From the NCBI GenBank assembly GCA_046758005.1, contig JBHHZJ010000011.1:1-54652 (forward strand): 54,652 bases of DNA, in the 5' to 3' direction. The stretch is from JBHHZJ01 sp046758005. Lineage in GTDB: Bacteria; Pseudomonadota; Alphaproteobacteria; Kiloniellales; J153. How positions within the stretch are numbered: the stretch's first letter is position 1; every line of letters begins with the position of its first letter. The notes beneath the pieces are model-generated. The model did no database searches. It worked only from the letters and a program-made list of their open reading frames with translations, and was not told where the DNA came from. Both the position numbers and the translations under genes were made by a program. Shown here piece by piece: positions 18,442-26,634 of the stretch.

Positions 18442-19638
18442 TCACGAACCGCGGGCAAGCCCGATCGCGCCCTCCGTCGCCAGGCGCTCGATCTCGGCGT
18501 CCGTGTAGCCGAGCTCGCGCAGGATCGCCGCGCTCTGCGCGCCGAGCTCCTGCGGCGGCAGGCGCACCTCGGGCGCCGCGCCGTCGTAGCGTACCGGGTG
18601 GCCGACCAGCGTGACCGGCAGTCCGGCCGCACCCTCGACCGTGACGAAGTTGCCGTTGTGGCGCACCTGCGGGTCCTCCACCACGGCGTCGTAGTCGTTG
18701 ACCGGGGCGTGCCAGATGCCGTGGCGGCCCAGGATCTCCTGCCATTCGGCGTCGGTCTTTCCGGCCAAGGCTGCGGCGACCTTGTCGGCAATCTCCTCGC
18801 GCCGCGCGAAGGTGTCGGCGTGGGAGACCGCGGCCAGCCCGGGCAGGTCCAGCGCCTCGGCGAGCGTCGCCATGTCGGCGAGCGAGATTGCCATCTCCCC
18901 GTCCCTGGTCCGGTAGATCCCGTAGGGCGCCGGGTAGTGCCAGCCGGCTATGTGCTTCGGCTGCCGCACCGTTTCCGGCCGCTCGCCGTTGAGATAGCAG
19001 ACGAAGGATTCGAGCTGCAGGTCGATCGCGGCGGAGAGCAGGCTCACGTCGACCCGGCACCCCTTGCCGGTGCGGTTGCGGCCCACGAGGGCCGCCAGGA
19101 TGCCCATGGCGAAGAGCGCCGCGCCGTGGTGGTCGGCCGCCGAGACCCCGACCGCCCGCGCGCCGCCCTCGACGGTCCCCGTGACCGCCATGAGGCCGGA
19201 CATCGCCTGGATCAGCAGGTCCTGGCCGGGGCGCTCGGCATAGGGCCCGTCGGCGCCGAAGCCGGAGGCCGCGGCGTAGATCAGGCGCGGGTTGTCGGCC
19301 CTCAGCGCCTCGTAGCCCAGGCCCAGCTTGTCCATCACGCCGGGCCGGAAGTTCTCCGCCACGACGTCGGCCCCGGCGGCGAGCTCGCGCGCGATCGCGA
19401 CCCCGGCGGGGGACTTCAGGTTGAGCGCGAGCGAACGCTTGTTGCGGTTGCCGGCAAGGAAGAGCGTGGTCTGGCCGCCGACCGACTTGTTGGCGCCGCC
19501 CCATTTGCGCTGGAACGCGCCGCCGATCGGCTCCACGGCGATCACGTCGGCGCCCAGATCGGCGAGCAACTGGATTCCGACCGGTCCCATGAGGAAGTGG
19601 TTGAAGCTGATGATCGTGACGCCGGCGAGTAGGTCCAT
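18442..19638 (-). CDS. Class III (CaiB/BaiF) CoA-transferase
   Basis: 398 aa. The N-terminus MDLLAGVTIISFNHFLMGP, then LADLGADVIAVEPIGG and AENFRPGVMDKLGLGYEAL are the family hallmarks. The catalytic Asp is expected in ERPGQDLLIQAMSGLM. These enzymes move CoA between carboxylic acids, activating a substrate acid without ATP. It starts 6 nt after the GH88 stop, with the ribosome site AAGGAGGA overlapping that gene's end, so the two are translationally linked. Uronic-acid operons rarely carry such an enzyme. It suggests an acid, perhaps an acyl or aryl aglycone, is activated for the hydratase and reductase genes nearby. Confidence 0.93.
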   Translation of the reverse strand: MDLLAGVTIISFNHFLMGPVGIQLLADLGADVIAVEPIGGAFQRKWGGANKSVGGQTTLFLAGNRNKRSLALNLKSPAGVAIARELAAGADVVAENFRPGVMDKLGLGYEALRADNPRLIYAAASGFGADGPYAERPGQDLLIQAMSGLMAVTGTVEGGARAVGVSAADHHGAALFAMGILAALVGRNRTGKGCRVDVSLLSAAIDLQLESFVCYLNGERPETVRQPKHIAGWHYPAPYGIYRTRDGEMAISLADMATLAEALDLPGLAAVSHADTFARREEIADKVAAALAGKTDAEWQEILGRHGIWHAPVNDYDAVVEDPQVRHNGNFVTVEGAAGLPVTLVGHPVRYDGAAPEVRLPPQELGAQSAAILRELGYTDAEIERLATEGAIGLARGS

Positions 19639-19644
19639 CGCGCC

Positions 19645-20865
19645 TCATCCTCCTTGGGTCAAGGGCAGCCGCGCCGGCTGCGGGCGGAAGCGGCCGGGCA
19701 GCAGGAGGCCGCACAGGGCCTCGACGAAATAGAAGTCGCCGAACAGCACCGCGCTGTCGACCCCGTCATCGTGCGGCCTGGAGTAGCAGCCGTGTCTGAG
19801 CAGGCCGCGCGGCCTGTCGCCCCGCGCCAGGTAGTCCCGGCACAGGGATTCCAGGATCGCGGTCGCGTGCTCGGCCCAGGTCCGCCCGGCGGCCGCCTCG
19901 GGATGCAGCGCCGCCAGGTCGAGCAGGGCCGAGGCGACCACGGCCGCGGCCGAGGAGTCGCGCGGCGCCGCGGGAATCGCCGGGTCGTCGAAGTCCCAAT
20001 AGGGCACGAGCGCGGCGTCGAGGCGGCCCAGGAAGTAGCGCGCCAGGAGTTCGGCCAGGTCCAGGTATTCGCGCTTGGCCGTCGCCCGGGCGGTCGCGAC
20101 GTAGCCGTAAATCGCCCAGGCCTGGCCGCGCGACCAGCAGGACTCGTCGCCCGCGCCCTGGAAGGTGTAGCCGCGCACGCGCGCGCCGGTGACGGCGTCG
20201 TACTCGACGGCGTGATAGGTCGAGCCGTCGGGTCGGATGAAGGCCTCGCGGGTCATGCGCGCGTGGGCCTCGCCGGCCAGGCGAAAGCTGCCGTCGTCGG
20301 CGTGCTCGGCCGCCCAGTAGAGCAGCGGTAGGTTGGCCATGGTGTCGATGGCGGAGCTGCGTCGCCCGCGCGGGTCGGACAGCGGCCCCCAAGAGGAGAC
20401 GTAGGCGCCGGCGCGCGTGGTCACCAGGCGGGCGCGCAGCCGCCCGGCGGCGCGCAGCGCCAGCGCGGCGAATTCGGGCGCTCCGGTGATGTGATGGAGC
20501 GGCAGGGCGCTGCTGGTGAAAATGAAGCCGATGTCGTGGGTGTTGGGGTCCTCGGCGCGCGGCGCGACCAGGCGCATGCGCTCGCGCGCCCAGGCGAGGA
20601 AGCGATCCTCGCCGCTGCGCAGGTAGGCGGCGAGCAAGAGGCCGATCCAGAAGCCGCAGAACCAGTTGCCGTGGCTCCAGGCCCCGCCCGCGTAGCCGGC
20701 GGACAGCGAGGCCGGCATGGTGCGCCACGTCCCGTCGGGACCGGTCATGGTGGGGAACTCGACGCCGATGGCCGCCTCGTCCTCGGCGAGCTTGCGCGGG
20801 ATGAGGTCGAGCGCCTCGTCGAACAAGGCGCGCCGCTCCCTTGAAAGCGCTTTCAAGATCTCCAT
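19645..20865 (-). CDS. Glycoside hydrolase family 88, unsaturated uronyl hydrolase
   Basis: 406 aa from ATG 20865. The two essential Asp residues of GH88 are visible: Asp111 in THDIGFIF and Asp174 in SAIDTMANL. Other family marks are GAWSHGNWFCGFWIG, GYTFQGAGDESCWSRGQAWA and DSSAAAVVASALL. The family hydrates the double bond of 4,5-unsaturated glucuronyl or galacturonyl residues left by polysaccharide lyases, releasing an unsaturated uronate. There is no signal peptide, so it works in the cytosol on imported oligosaccharides. A GTG at 20895 is an alternative start. An 18-bp LacI-type palindrome overlaps codons 3-9. It is first in an operon with the CoA-transferase. Confidence 0.92.
   Translation of the reverse strand: MEILKALSRERRALFDEALDLIPRKLAEDEAAIGVEFPTMTGPDGTWRTMPASLSAGYAGGAWSHGNWFCGFWIGLLLAAYLRSGEDRFLAWARERMRLVAPRAEDPNTHDIGFIFTSSALPLHHITGAPEFAALALRAAGRLRARLVTTRAGAYVSSWGPLSDPRGRRSSAIDTMANLPLLYWAAEHADDGSFRLAGEAHARMTREAFIRPDGSTYHAVEYDAVTGARVRGYTFQGAGDESCWSRGQAWAIYGYVATARATAKREYLDLAELLARYFLGRLDAALVPYWDFDDPAIPAAPRDSSAAAVVASALLDLAALHPEAAAGRTWAEHATAILESLCRDYLARGDRPRGLLRHGCYSRPHDDGVDSAVLFGDFYFVEALCGLLLPGRFRPQPARLPLTQGG
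20840..20857. promoter_or_regulatory. LacI-type operator (box 1) at the GH88 start
   Basis: CTTGAAAGCGCTTTCAAG is a perfect 18-bp palindrome centred on the CpG, the classic LacI-family operator shape. It lies just inside the GH88 coding region, 8 nt after the ATG at 20865. Repression there could block transcription elongation, or the true GH88 start may lie a little downstream. A TTGACA hexamer on the minus strand (20961-20966) could be the -35 element, but no good -10 is seen. A close copy lies at 23258-23273. Confidence 0.8.
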
Positions 20866-21019
20866 CGTACGGCCTTCGAGGTCCCTGTCGACCACCCGGT
20901 GCGTCGTTCCGTCCTGCGCCCCGGCCCGGCCGCGACCCTCTTGTCACGGCCTCCCCGGCTTGTCAATCCGTGGCCGGCGTGCCAAGAAATCGATTGCACC
21001 GCGCGAGAGGGAACGAACC

Positions 21020-21793
21020 ATGGGCGAGCTGATACTTCGGGCGGCGCCCCGGCCCGGGGTCCTGCTGCTCACGCTCAACCGGCCGGACAAGCGCAACGCG
21101 CTGAGCGCGGCCTTGCTGATCGAGCTGGCGCAGGTTCTGGACGGCGCGGCGGCGGACGAGGCCGTGCGCTGCGCGGTCCTCGCGGGCGACGAGCGGGCGT
21201 TTTCCGCCGGCGCCGACATCACGGAGATGGTCGAGCGCGGCCTCGCCGCCATCGAGGACACGCGCCGGCAGCGCGCCTGGCGGGCCATCGAGACCTTCGC
21301 CAAGCCGCTGGTGGCGGCCGTGCAGGGCTTCGCCTTCGGCGGCGGGCACGAGCTCGCCATGCTCGCCGACATCGTGATCGCGGGGGAACACGCGCGCTTC
21401 GGCCAGCCGGAGATCAACATCGGCGTCATGCCGGGCGACGGCGGCACCCAGCGGATCACGCGCGTGGCGGGCAAGTCCCTGGCCATGAAGATGATCCTGA
21501 CCGGCGAGCCGATCGACGCGGAGGCCGCCCTGCGCGCCGGGCTGGTGGCCGAGGTCGTGGCGCACGGGCGCGTGCTCGATCGCGCCCTGGAGATCGCCCA
21601 GGCCATCGCCGAGAAGCCGCCGATCACGCTCCGGCTGGCCAAGCAGGCGGTGCTGGCGGCCTACGACACGCCGCTTGCGGCGGGCCTGCGCGAGGAGCGG
21701 CAGGCGATCGCGCTCGCCTTCGGCACCGAGGACCGCGCGGAAGGCATGAAGGCGTTCCTGGAGAAACGCCCGCCGAAATTCAAGGGCCGATAA
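21020..21793 (+). CDS. Enoyl-CoA hydratase/isomerase family protein
   Basis: 257 aa from ATG 21020, with a GAGAGGGA ribosome site. Crotonase-fold signatures: TLNRPDKRNALS, the oxyanion-hole loops AFSAGADITEM and GFAFGGGHELAM, and GQPEINIGVMPGDGGTQR, where two acidic residues typical of active hydratases are found. It should hydrate an enoyl-CoA to a 3-hydroxyacyl-CoA. It is divergent from the GH88-CoA-transferase operon across 154 bp, so the CoA-transferase, this hydratase, the MaoC protein and the dienoyl-CoA-reductase-like enzyme could form one CoA-dependent route. The substrate chain is unknown. Confidence 0.93.
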   Translation: MGELILRAAPRPGVLLLTLNRPDKRNALSAALLIELAQVLDGAAADEAVRCAVLAGDERAFSAGADITEMVERGLAAIEDTRRQRAWRAIETFAKPLVAAVQGFAFGGGHELAMLADIVIAGEHARFGQPEINIGVMPGDGGTQRITRVAGKSLAMKMILTGEPIDAEAALRAGLVAEVVAHGRVLDRALEIAQAIAEKPPITLRLAKQAVLAAYDTPLAAGLREERQAIALAFGTEDRAEGMKAFLEKRPPKFKGR

Positions 21794-21800
21794 GCCCATT

Positions 21801-22025
21801 GAACCACAGAGACACCGGGGCACGGAGAACACTGAACCACTAAGGCACGAAGACGCGAGGCACGCTCAAAGACGTTCAAAGAAGAGAGATTTTTCCCGTG
21901 CTCTTTGAAGGTCAATCTATCGCCCGAAGGGGTGCAATTGCCTTTCGCGCCCTTCGTGTCTCCGTGTCTTCGCGGTAAGCCTTTCTCTCTGTCGTCTTTC
22001 TCTGTGTCTCTGCGCCTCTGTGGTT
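21801..22025. repeat. Dispersed inverted repeat of the CCACAGAGACAC type (copy 1)
   Basis: A 225-bp element with nested inverted arms. The outer arms start GAACCACAGAGACACCGG and end CTCTGCGCCTCTGTGGTTA. The inner arms contain CCACTAAGGCACGAAGACG and CTTCGTGTCTCCGTGTCTTC. This low-GC sequence type recurs between genes in many bacteria. A shorter relative lies at 31996-32089. It fills the gap between the convergent enoyl-CoA hydratase and DapA-like genes; I see no gene in it. Confidence 0.8.
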
Positions 22026-22036
22026 AGATTCCTTGC

Positions 22037-22999
22037 TCACGCCGCCAGGCCGAGGGCGCCTTCGGTGGTGACCCGGGCCTGCTCGACCGCGGTGCGCAGG
22101 CGGGCGAGCTCGGCCTCGCCGAGCTTCATCAGCGGCGGGCGCACGACCGCCTTGTCCAGGCGGCCGAGCGCGACCAGCACCTCCTTCATGCGGTTGTGCA
22201 TGTCGAGGAAGGGCGGGGCGTAGAACGCCTGGACGAGCGGGTAGATGCGCGCGTTGAGCTCGCGCGCGCGAGCCAGATCGTTCGCCCGCACCGCCCGGAA
22301 CAGGGCGACCTGCAGGTCGGCGATGACGCTGCCCGCGCCGGACAGCAGGCCGTTGCAGCCCATGACCAGCGAGCTCATGAGCCAGGCGCTGTGCGTCGAG
22401 AGCACGTTGACCGGCCGCGGCAGGGCCTGGAGCACGTTGACGTGGCGCTCGTGCAGCATGGGATCGTTGCACCAGTCCTTGATCGCCCGGATGTTCGGCA
22501 CCTCCTCGGCCAGGCGCAGCAGGGTCTCCAACGGGTAGCCGAGCCCCGTGCCCATCGGGTACTGGAAGCAGATGATCGGCAGGTCGGCCGCTTCCGCGAC
22601 CGCCTTGAAGTGGGCGAGCGCCATCTCCGGGCGCAGCTGCCCGCCCAGGGCGATGCTGTTGGGCGGGAAGACGAGCAGCGCCGAGGCCCCGCCGGCCGCC
22701 GCCATCCCGGCGATTCGCGCGGCCTGGGCGCTGCCGTCGGCGTAGACGCCGCCGACCACCGGCACGCTGTCGCCGACCTCGTCCATGGCGACGGCCAGCA
22801 CCCGCTCCTGCTCCTCGAAGGTGCAGGCGTGCACCTCGGTCGAATGGGCGTTCACGGTGATCGCGGAAATCCCCTCGACCCCCGTCACGTCGCGCAGGTG
22901 CTTGCGCAGCGCCGCCTCGTCGATGGCGAAGTCCTCGTCGAACGGCAGCAGGCAGGCGGGAATCACGCCGCTTGGGATGAAATCCTTGAACCGGGGCAT
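22037..22999 (-). CDS. Dihydrodipicolinate synthase (DapA) family aldolase/dehydratase
   Basis: 320 aa with a GGGAGG ribosome site. It is a TIM-barrel class I aldolase: Tyr147 (FQYPMGTG) and the Schiff-base Lys174 (IRAIKDW) are in the family positions, and NAHSTEVHA replaces the usual GTTGE loop, indicating a substrate other than aspartate semialdehyde. Relatives act on 2-keto-3-deoxy sugar acids, N-acetylneuraminate or 5-keto-4-deoxyglucarate. Given the uronate dehydrogenase, GH88 and enolase-type genes, cleavage or dehydration of a keto-deoxy sugar acid is the best guess. It is divergent from the sugar ABC transporter and shares its 446-bp control region. Confidence 0.85.
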   Translation of the reverse strand: MPRFKDFIPSGVIPACLLPFDEDFAIDEAALRKHLRDVTGVEGISAITVNAHSTEVHACTFEEQERVLAVAMDEVGDSVPVVGGVYADGSAQAARIAGMAAAGGASALLVFPPNSIALGGQLRPEMALAHFKAVAEAADLPIICFQYPMGTGLGYPLETLLRLAEEVPNIRAIKDWCNDPMLHERHVNVLQALPRPVNVLSTHSAWLMSSLVMGCNGLLSGAGSVIADLQVALFRAVRANDLARARELNARIYPLVQAFYAPPFLDMHNRMKEVLVALGRLDKAVVRPPLMKLGEAELARLRTAVEQARVTTEGALGLAA

Positions 23000-23092
23000 G
23001 GCGTTCCCTCCCGAAAAATGCGTGGCCCGGCGCCGCGCCGGCCACTACGCGCTTCGCGCTCGAGGGCCCGGCCGCAAGCGTCGATACGGAAC

Positions 23093-23116
23093 GATTATCG
23101 GGCCGATTATTGGGCC
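23093..23116. repeat. 12-bp tandem direct repeat in the DapA-like/ABC control region
   Basis: GATTATCGGGCC is followed directly by GATTATTGGGCC (one mismatch). It lies 94 bp upstream of the DapA-like gene start in the divergent intergenic region 23000-23445. The rest of that region holds the promoter and LacI box listed separately and a repeated AAACGCACGC near 23364-23388. Possible activator-binding half-sites on one DNA face; no factor is assigned. Confidence 0.35.
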
Positions 23117-23222
23117 AACCCGGAACCTTGACAAGATGGAGACAACGCAGGCCACGGTGCGGGCCACGGATGCGGCCGCGCCGAGCAACCGCCGCGGGCG
23201 CGCCGAGCAGGGGGCCGTTTCC

Positions 23223-23251
23223 TTGACTCGGCCTATGGCCTTCCGTAGCCT
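23223..23251 (+). promoter_or_regulatory. Candidate sigma-70 promoter for the sugar ABC transporter operon
   Basis: TTGACT (23223-23228) and TAGCCT (23246-23251) are separated by 17 bp. The -35 is strong and the -10 weak. The LacI box at 23258-23273 falls where transcription would start, the usual layout for repression. The binding-protein gene begins 195 bp downstream, leaving a long leader. Confidence 0.45.
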
Positions 23252-23257
23252 TTTATT

Positions 23258-23273
23258 TTGGAAGCGCTTTCGA
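23258..23273. promoter_or_regulatory. LacI-type operator (box 2) upstream of the sugar ABC transporter
   Basis: TTGGAAGCGCTTTCGA matches box 1 core (TTGAAAGCGCTTTCAA, 20841-20856) at 14 of 16 positions and keeps the central AAGCGCTT. It directly follows the candidate promoter at 23223-23251. It could also influence the divergent DapA-like gene. Confidence 0.75.
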
Positions 23274-23445
23274 GCGCGGCGGCGCCGCGGGGCGGGGCGA
23301 GACAGGGCAACGAACGTTCCGGCGCCGGGGCCGCCGTGGCGGCTCGAGCAAAGGCATTTCCAAAACGCACGCATCCGAAACGCACGCGGGCGCGGCTCGA
23401 TCAGCGTGCGGGGTCGCCGCCTCGTGAACGATCAGGGAGGATCGC

Positions 23446-24747
23446 ATGTCCAGACGTTTCGCCATGCCGTCGCGGGCTTTGGCCGGCCTGACGGCGCTCG
23501 TTGTCGCCGCGCTCGGCGGAATCGGCGCGCTCTCCGCCGCCGAGGAGCTCAAGATCGGCTACATGAAGCACGACATCCACGAAGCCAACGTGGCCATCAT
23601 GGAGAAGTGGGCCAAGTCCAAGGGCGTGAAGCTCACCAAGATCCCCATGGCCTACAGCGTGTTCCAGGAAAAGGTCACCGCGACGCTCACCTCGGGCGGC
23701 GACCAGTTCGACGTCATCTGGCACAACGACGACTGGGGCCAGCTGTGGAAGAAATGGGTCGAGCCCCTCGACGACGTGCCGGGCATGGACAAGGTCGCCC
23801 AGAAGCCGCTCGAGGCCTTCCTCAACGACGACGGCAAGGTGACCGCCGTGCCGATGGTCCACACCGTGGGCGTGTTCTTCTACCGCACGGATCTCGTCTC
23901 CGAGGACGAGGTGCCGAAGACCTTCGACGAGCTCGTATCGGTCAGCAAGCGCCTGCAAAGCGAGGGCAAGGTCAAGTGGGGCTACGTCGGCGGCATGAAG
24001 ATGAACCACACCTGGTTCGCCCAGTGGTGGTCGATGTGGAGCAACAACTGCGACATCTTCTACCCGATCTACGAGCGCGACAACGCGGTGCTCGAGAAGA
24101 ACGGCTGGAAGCCGGCGATCGCCGACCCGTGCCATCGGGAGGTCATCGAGTTCTGGTGGGACGCCATGAACAAGCACAAGATCAGCCCGAGAGCCATGAC
24201 CTCCTACGGGCGCGACGAGGCCAACGCCATCTTCATGGCCGGCGATGCCGCCTTCACGCTCGTCGACTCGACCCATTTCGGCAGCTTCAACAACCCGAAG
24301 AAGTCGAAGATCGCGGGCAAGGTCGGCATGGCCAGGTTCCCGATGGGTCCCCGGCGCAACACGCCCGTTGCTTGGAACGAGGTGTGGGGCTGGGCGATCC
24401 CGAAGGGCGTTCCGGAGGCGCGCAAGAAGCTGGCCAAGGAGATGCTGGGCGCCATGCTGACCGACATCGAGGGCCAGATCGAGCAGTGGGAGAAGACCGG
24501 CGGCCCGCCGCCCAACCGGGACGCCTGGGACGAGATCGCGGCCAAGGACCCGGTGTTCAAGCAGCTCAAGCACGCGGTCTTCGACGTCAAGCCGCCGATG
24601 CACGCGGCCTACTACTTCCCGAACTGGCCGGCCGTGCACAAGGCCTACTCGGACGTCTCGATCAAGGCCTTGAGCGGCGCAAGGGAGGACATCCCGAAGG
24701 TGCTCGAGGAGGGCGTGGCGCTGGTCCACAACGCCGCGGTCCAATAG
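23446..24747 (+). CDS. Sugar ABC transporter, substrate-binding protein
   Basis: 433 aa with a GGGAGG ribosome site. The signal peptide is MSRRFAMPSRALAGLTALVV onward, with cleavage near ALSAAEE, placing the protein in the periplasm. The fold is the extracellular solute-binding protein family 1 type (TATLTSGGDQFDVIWHNDDW; PVAWNEVWGWAIP). It is rich in Trp and aromatic residues (WFAQWWSMWSNN), as in oligosaccharide binders. It is first gene of a binding protein-permease-permease-ATPase operon under a LacI-type box. The ligand is inferred to be an acidic sugar or glycoside. Confidence 0.92.
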   Translation: MSRRFAMPSRALAGLTALVVAALGGIGALSAAEELKIGYMKHDIHEANVAIMEKWAKSKGVKLTKIPMAYSVFQEKVTATLTSGGDQFDVIWHNDDWGQLWKKWVEPLDDVPGMDKVAQKPLEAFLNDDGKVTAVPMVHTVGVFFYRTDLVSEDEVPKTFDELVSVSKRLQSEGKVKWGYVGGMKMNHTWFAQWWSMWSNNCDIFYPIYERDNAVLEKNGWKPAIADPCHREVIEFWWDAMNKHKISPRAMTSYGRDEANAIFMAGDAAFTLVDSTHFGSFNNPKKSKIAGKVGMARFPMGPRRNTPVAWNEVWGWAIPKGVPEARKKLAKEMLGAMLTDIEGQIEQWEKTGGPPPNRDAWDEIAAKDPVFKQLKHAVFDVKPPMHAAYYFPNWPAVHKAYSDVSIKALSGAREDIPKVLEEGVALVHNAAVQ

Positions 24748-24762
24748 ACCGGGCGCCTCGCG

Positions 24763-25713
24763 ATGGGCGATGCCGCGGATAGCGACGCCGGGACCCCGGG
24801 GCGGCCCGGCGCCCCGGGGAAGCCCTGGGCGCTGCGCCTGGGGGAGAAGGAGCGCTTCATGCTCCTTCTCGTCGCCCCGGCGGTCAGCGTCCTGTTCCTG
24901 TTCCAGATCGTCCCCATCGCCATCGGCGCCAACGCCAGCTTCCGCAGCTGGGCGCTCTACGACCCGCAGAAGACCTGGGTCGGGCTGAAGCATTACATCT
25001 ACGTGCTTTCCGACCCGGTCTTCATGACCGTGGTCCTGCCCAACACCTTCCTCTTCATGTTCCTGTCGGTGGCGATCGCGCTCGCCCTGGGCCTGGCGCT
25101 CGCGCACCTGCTCAACCGCGATTTCACCGGGCAGCGCGTGGTCCAGACCGTGGTCCTGCTGCCGCTCATGGTCGCGCCGGTGATCGCCTCGACCATGATG
25201 CGCTGGATCTTCAACGACCAGTTCGGCATCGTCGCGGCGGTGATCGAGGGCCTTGGCTTCGAGCCGATCGCGTGGCTGGCCGAGCGCTGGCCGAGCTTCT
25301 TCATCATCCTGTTCACCGACGTGTGGATCTGGACCCCGTGGTTCACGATCATCCTGCTCGCCGCGCTGAAGAGCCTGCCGCGCGAGCCCTTCGAGGCGGC
25401 GGCGATCGACGCGGCCGGCAAGTGGCGGGTCTTCACCCACATCACCCTGCCGATGATCCGCCCGGTCATGCTGGTGTGCATCGTGATCCGTTCGATCGAC
25501 GCCTTCCGCACCTTCGATCAGGTCTGGGTCATCACCGCCGGCGGACCGGCCAGGCAGACGGAGATGTTCAGCGTCTACGCCTACATCGAGGCGTTCGAGA
25601 ACCTCAACTTCGGGCGCGGCTCGGCGGCGGCGGTGACCGGCGGCCTGATCATCCTTGTGGTCGGCATGCTCATGTACAAGGCGCTGAGCCGCCTGATGGA
25701 GGTGTCGCGGTGA
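24763..25713 (+). CDS. Sugar ABC transporter permease, UgpA/MalF type
   Basis: 316 aa, six predicted membrane helices. The first is in FMLLLVAPAVSVLFLFQIVP after a charged, Gly/Pro-rich 30-residue N-terminal tail. The EAA loop that docks the ATPase is in EPFEAAAIDAAGKWRVFTHI. It starts 15 nt after the binding-protein gene and its stop overlaps the GTG of the next permease (GTGA at 25710-25713). Forms the inner-membrane pore with that permease. Substrate class as for the operon. Confidence 0.93.
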   Translation: MGDAADSDAGTPGRPGAPGKPWALRLGEKERFMLLLVAPAVSVLFLFQIVPIAIGANASFRSWALYDPQKTWVGLKHYIYVLSDPVFMTVVLPNTFLFMFLSVAIALALGLALAHLLNRDFTGQRVVQTVVLLPLMVAPVIASTMMRWIFNDQFGIVAAVIEGLGFEPIAWLAERWPSFFIILFTDVWIWTPWFTIILLAALKSLPREPFEAAAIDAAGKWRVFTHITLPMIRPVMLVCIVIRSIDAFRTFDQVWVITAGGPARQTEMFSVYAYIEAFENLNFGRGSAAAVTGGLIILVVGMLMYKALSRLMEVSR

Positions 25714-26570
25714 CCGCGACCGCCGCGCGGCTGGGCGGCGGCCCCGCGCGGCGGGGCTTCTTCGACGCGCTGGCGCCGGGCGGCAAGCGGGCGCTGTTCC
25801 TGCTCTCGCTCGGCGCGGTCCTGTTCCTCTTCGCCTTCCCCGTGTTCTGGCTGATGCTGACCTCGCTCAAGCCGGGCTGGGAGGTGTTCTACGTCCATCG
25901 CGGCACCGAGTTCACCTGGTCCAACTACGTCGACGTGCTGGAGGAGGAGATCGTCATCCGCGCCTTCATCAACAGCCTGGTCATCGCCACCTTGGCGACC
26001 GTGCTGTCGCTCGCGGTGACGGTGACCAGCGGCTACATGCTGTCGCGCTTCAAGGGGCCGATCGCGAACGCCTGGTTCGGCACGATCTACCTGTTCCGCT
26101 GCATCCCTTACATCTCCTGGGTGCTGCCGCTCTACTTCGTGACCCAGTGGCTCGGCATCTTCGACACCTATCTCGGCCTGCTGCTGCCCCATATCGCCGT
26201 GCACATCTGCTTCTTCTCCTGGATCATGAAGGGATTCTTCGACGGCATCGACCCGTCGATGGAGTACGCGGCGCTGATCGACGGCTGCACCCGCTGGGGC
26301 GCGTTCCGGCGCGTCGCGCTGCCTGCCGCGATTCCGGGGATCGCGGCGCTGGCCATCCTGTGTTGGCTGTGGACCTGGAACGAATTCCTCTTCGCCCTCA
26401 TCCTGACCAGCCACAACACGCCGATGATCACCGTGGTCATGGCGCAGTTCGTGCACGAGCTCGGCACCGAGTGGCACCTGATGAGCGCGACCGCGGTCAT
26501 GGCCATGGGGCCGGCGCTGATCATCACGCTCTTCGGGCAGAAGTACGTGATCCGGGGATTGAGGGTCTGA
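25710..26570 (+). CDS. Sugar ABC transporter permease, UgpE/MalG type
   Basis: 286 aa from GTG 25710, overlapping the previous stop by four bases. There are six membrane helices, the first in KRALFLLSLGAVLFLFAFPVF. The EAA motif is EYAALIDGCTRWGAFRRVALP, with Cys and Thr instead of the usual Ala/Gly pair but otherwise canonical. It partners the UgpA-type permease. The C-terminus FGQKYVIRGLRV is the usual family ending (GxxxGaVKG type). Confidence 0.93.
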   Translation: MTATAARLGGGPARRGFFDALAPGGKRALFLLSLGAVLFLFAFPVFWLMLTSLKPGWEVFYVHRGTEFTWSNYVDVLEEEIVIRAFINSLVIATLATVLSLAVTVTSGYMLSRFKGPIANAWFGTIYLFRCIPYISWVLPLYFVTQWLGIFDTYLGLLLPHIAVHICFFSWIMKGFFDGIDPSMEYAALIDGCTRWGAFRRVALPAAIPGIAALAILCWLWTWNEFLFALILTSHNTPMITVVMAQFVHELGTEWHLMSATAVMAMGPALIITLFGQKYVIRGLRV

Positions 26571-26634
26571 GCGGCCGGTCGCCGGATCGGATCACGAGGT
26601 GTGGCGGGTTGGACGAGGCTCTGGAAACGCGATC

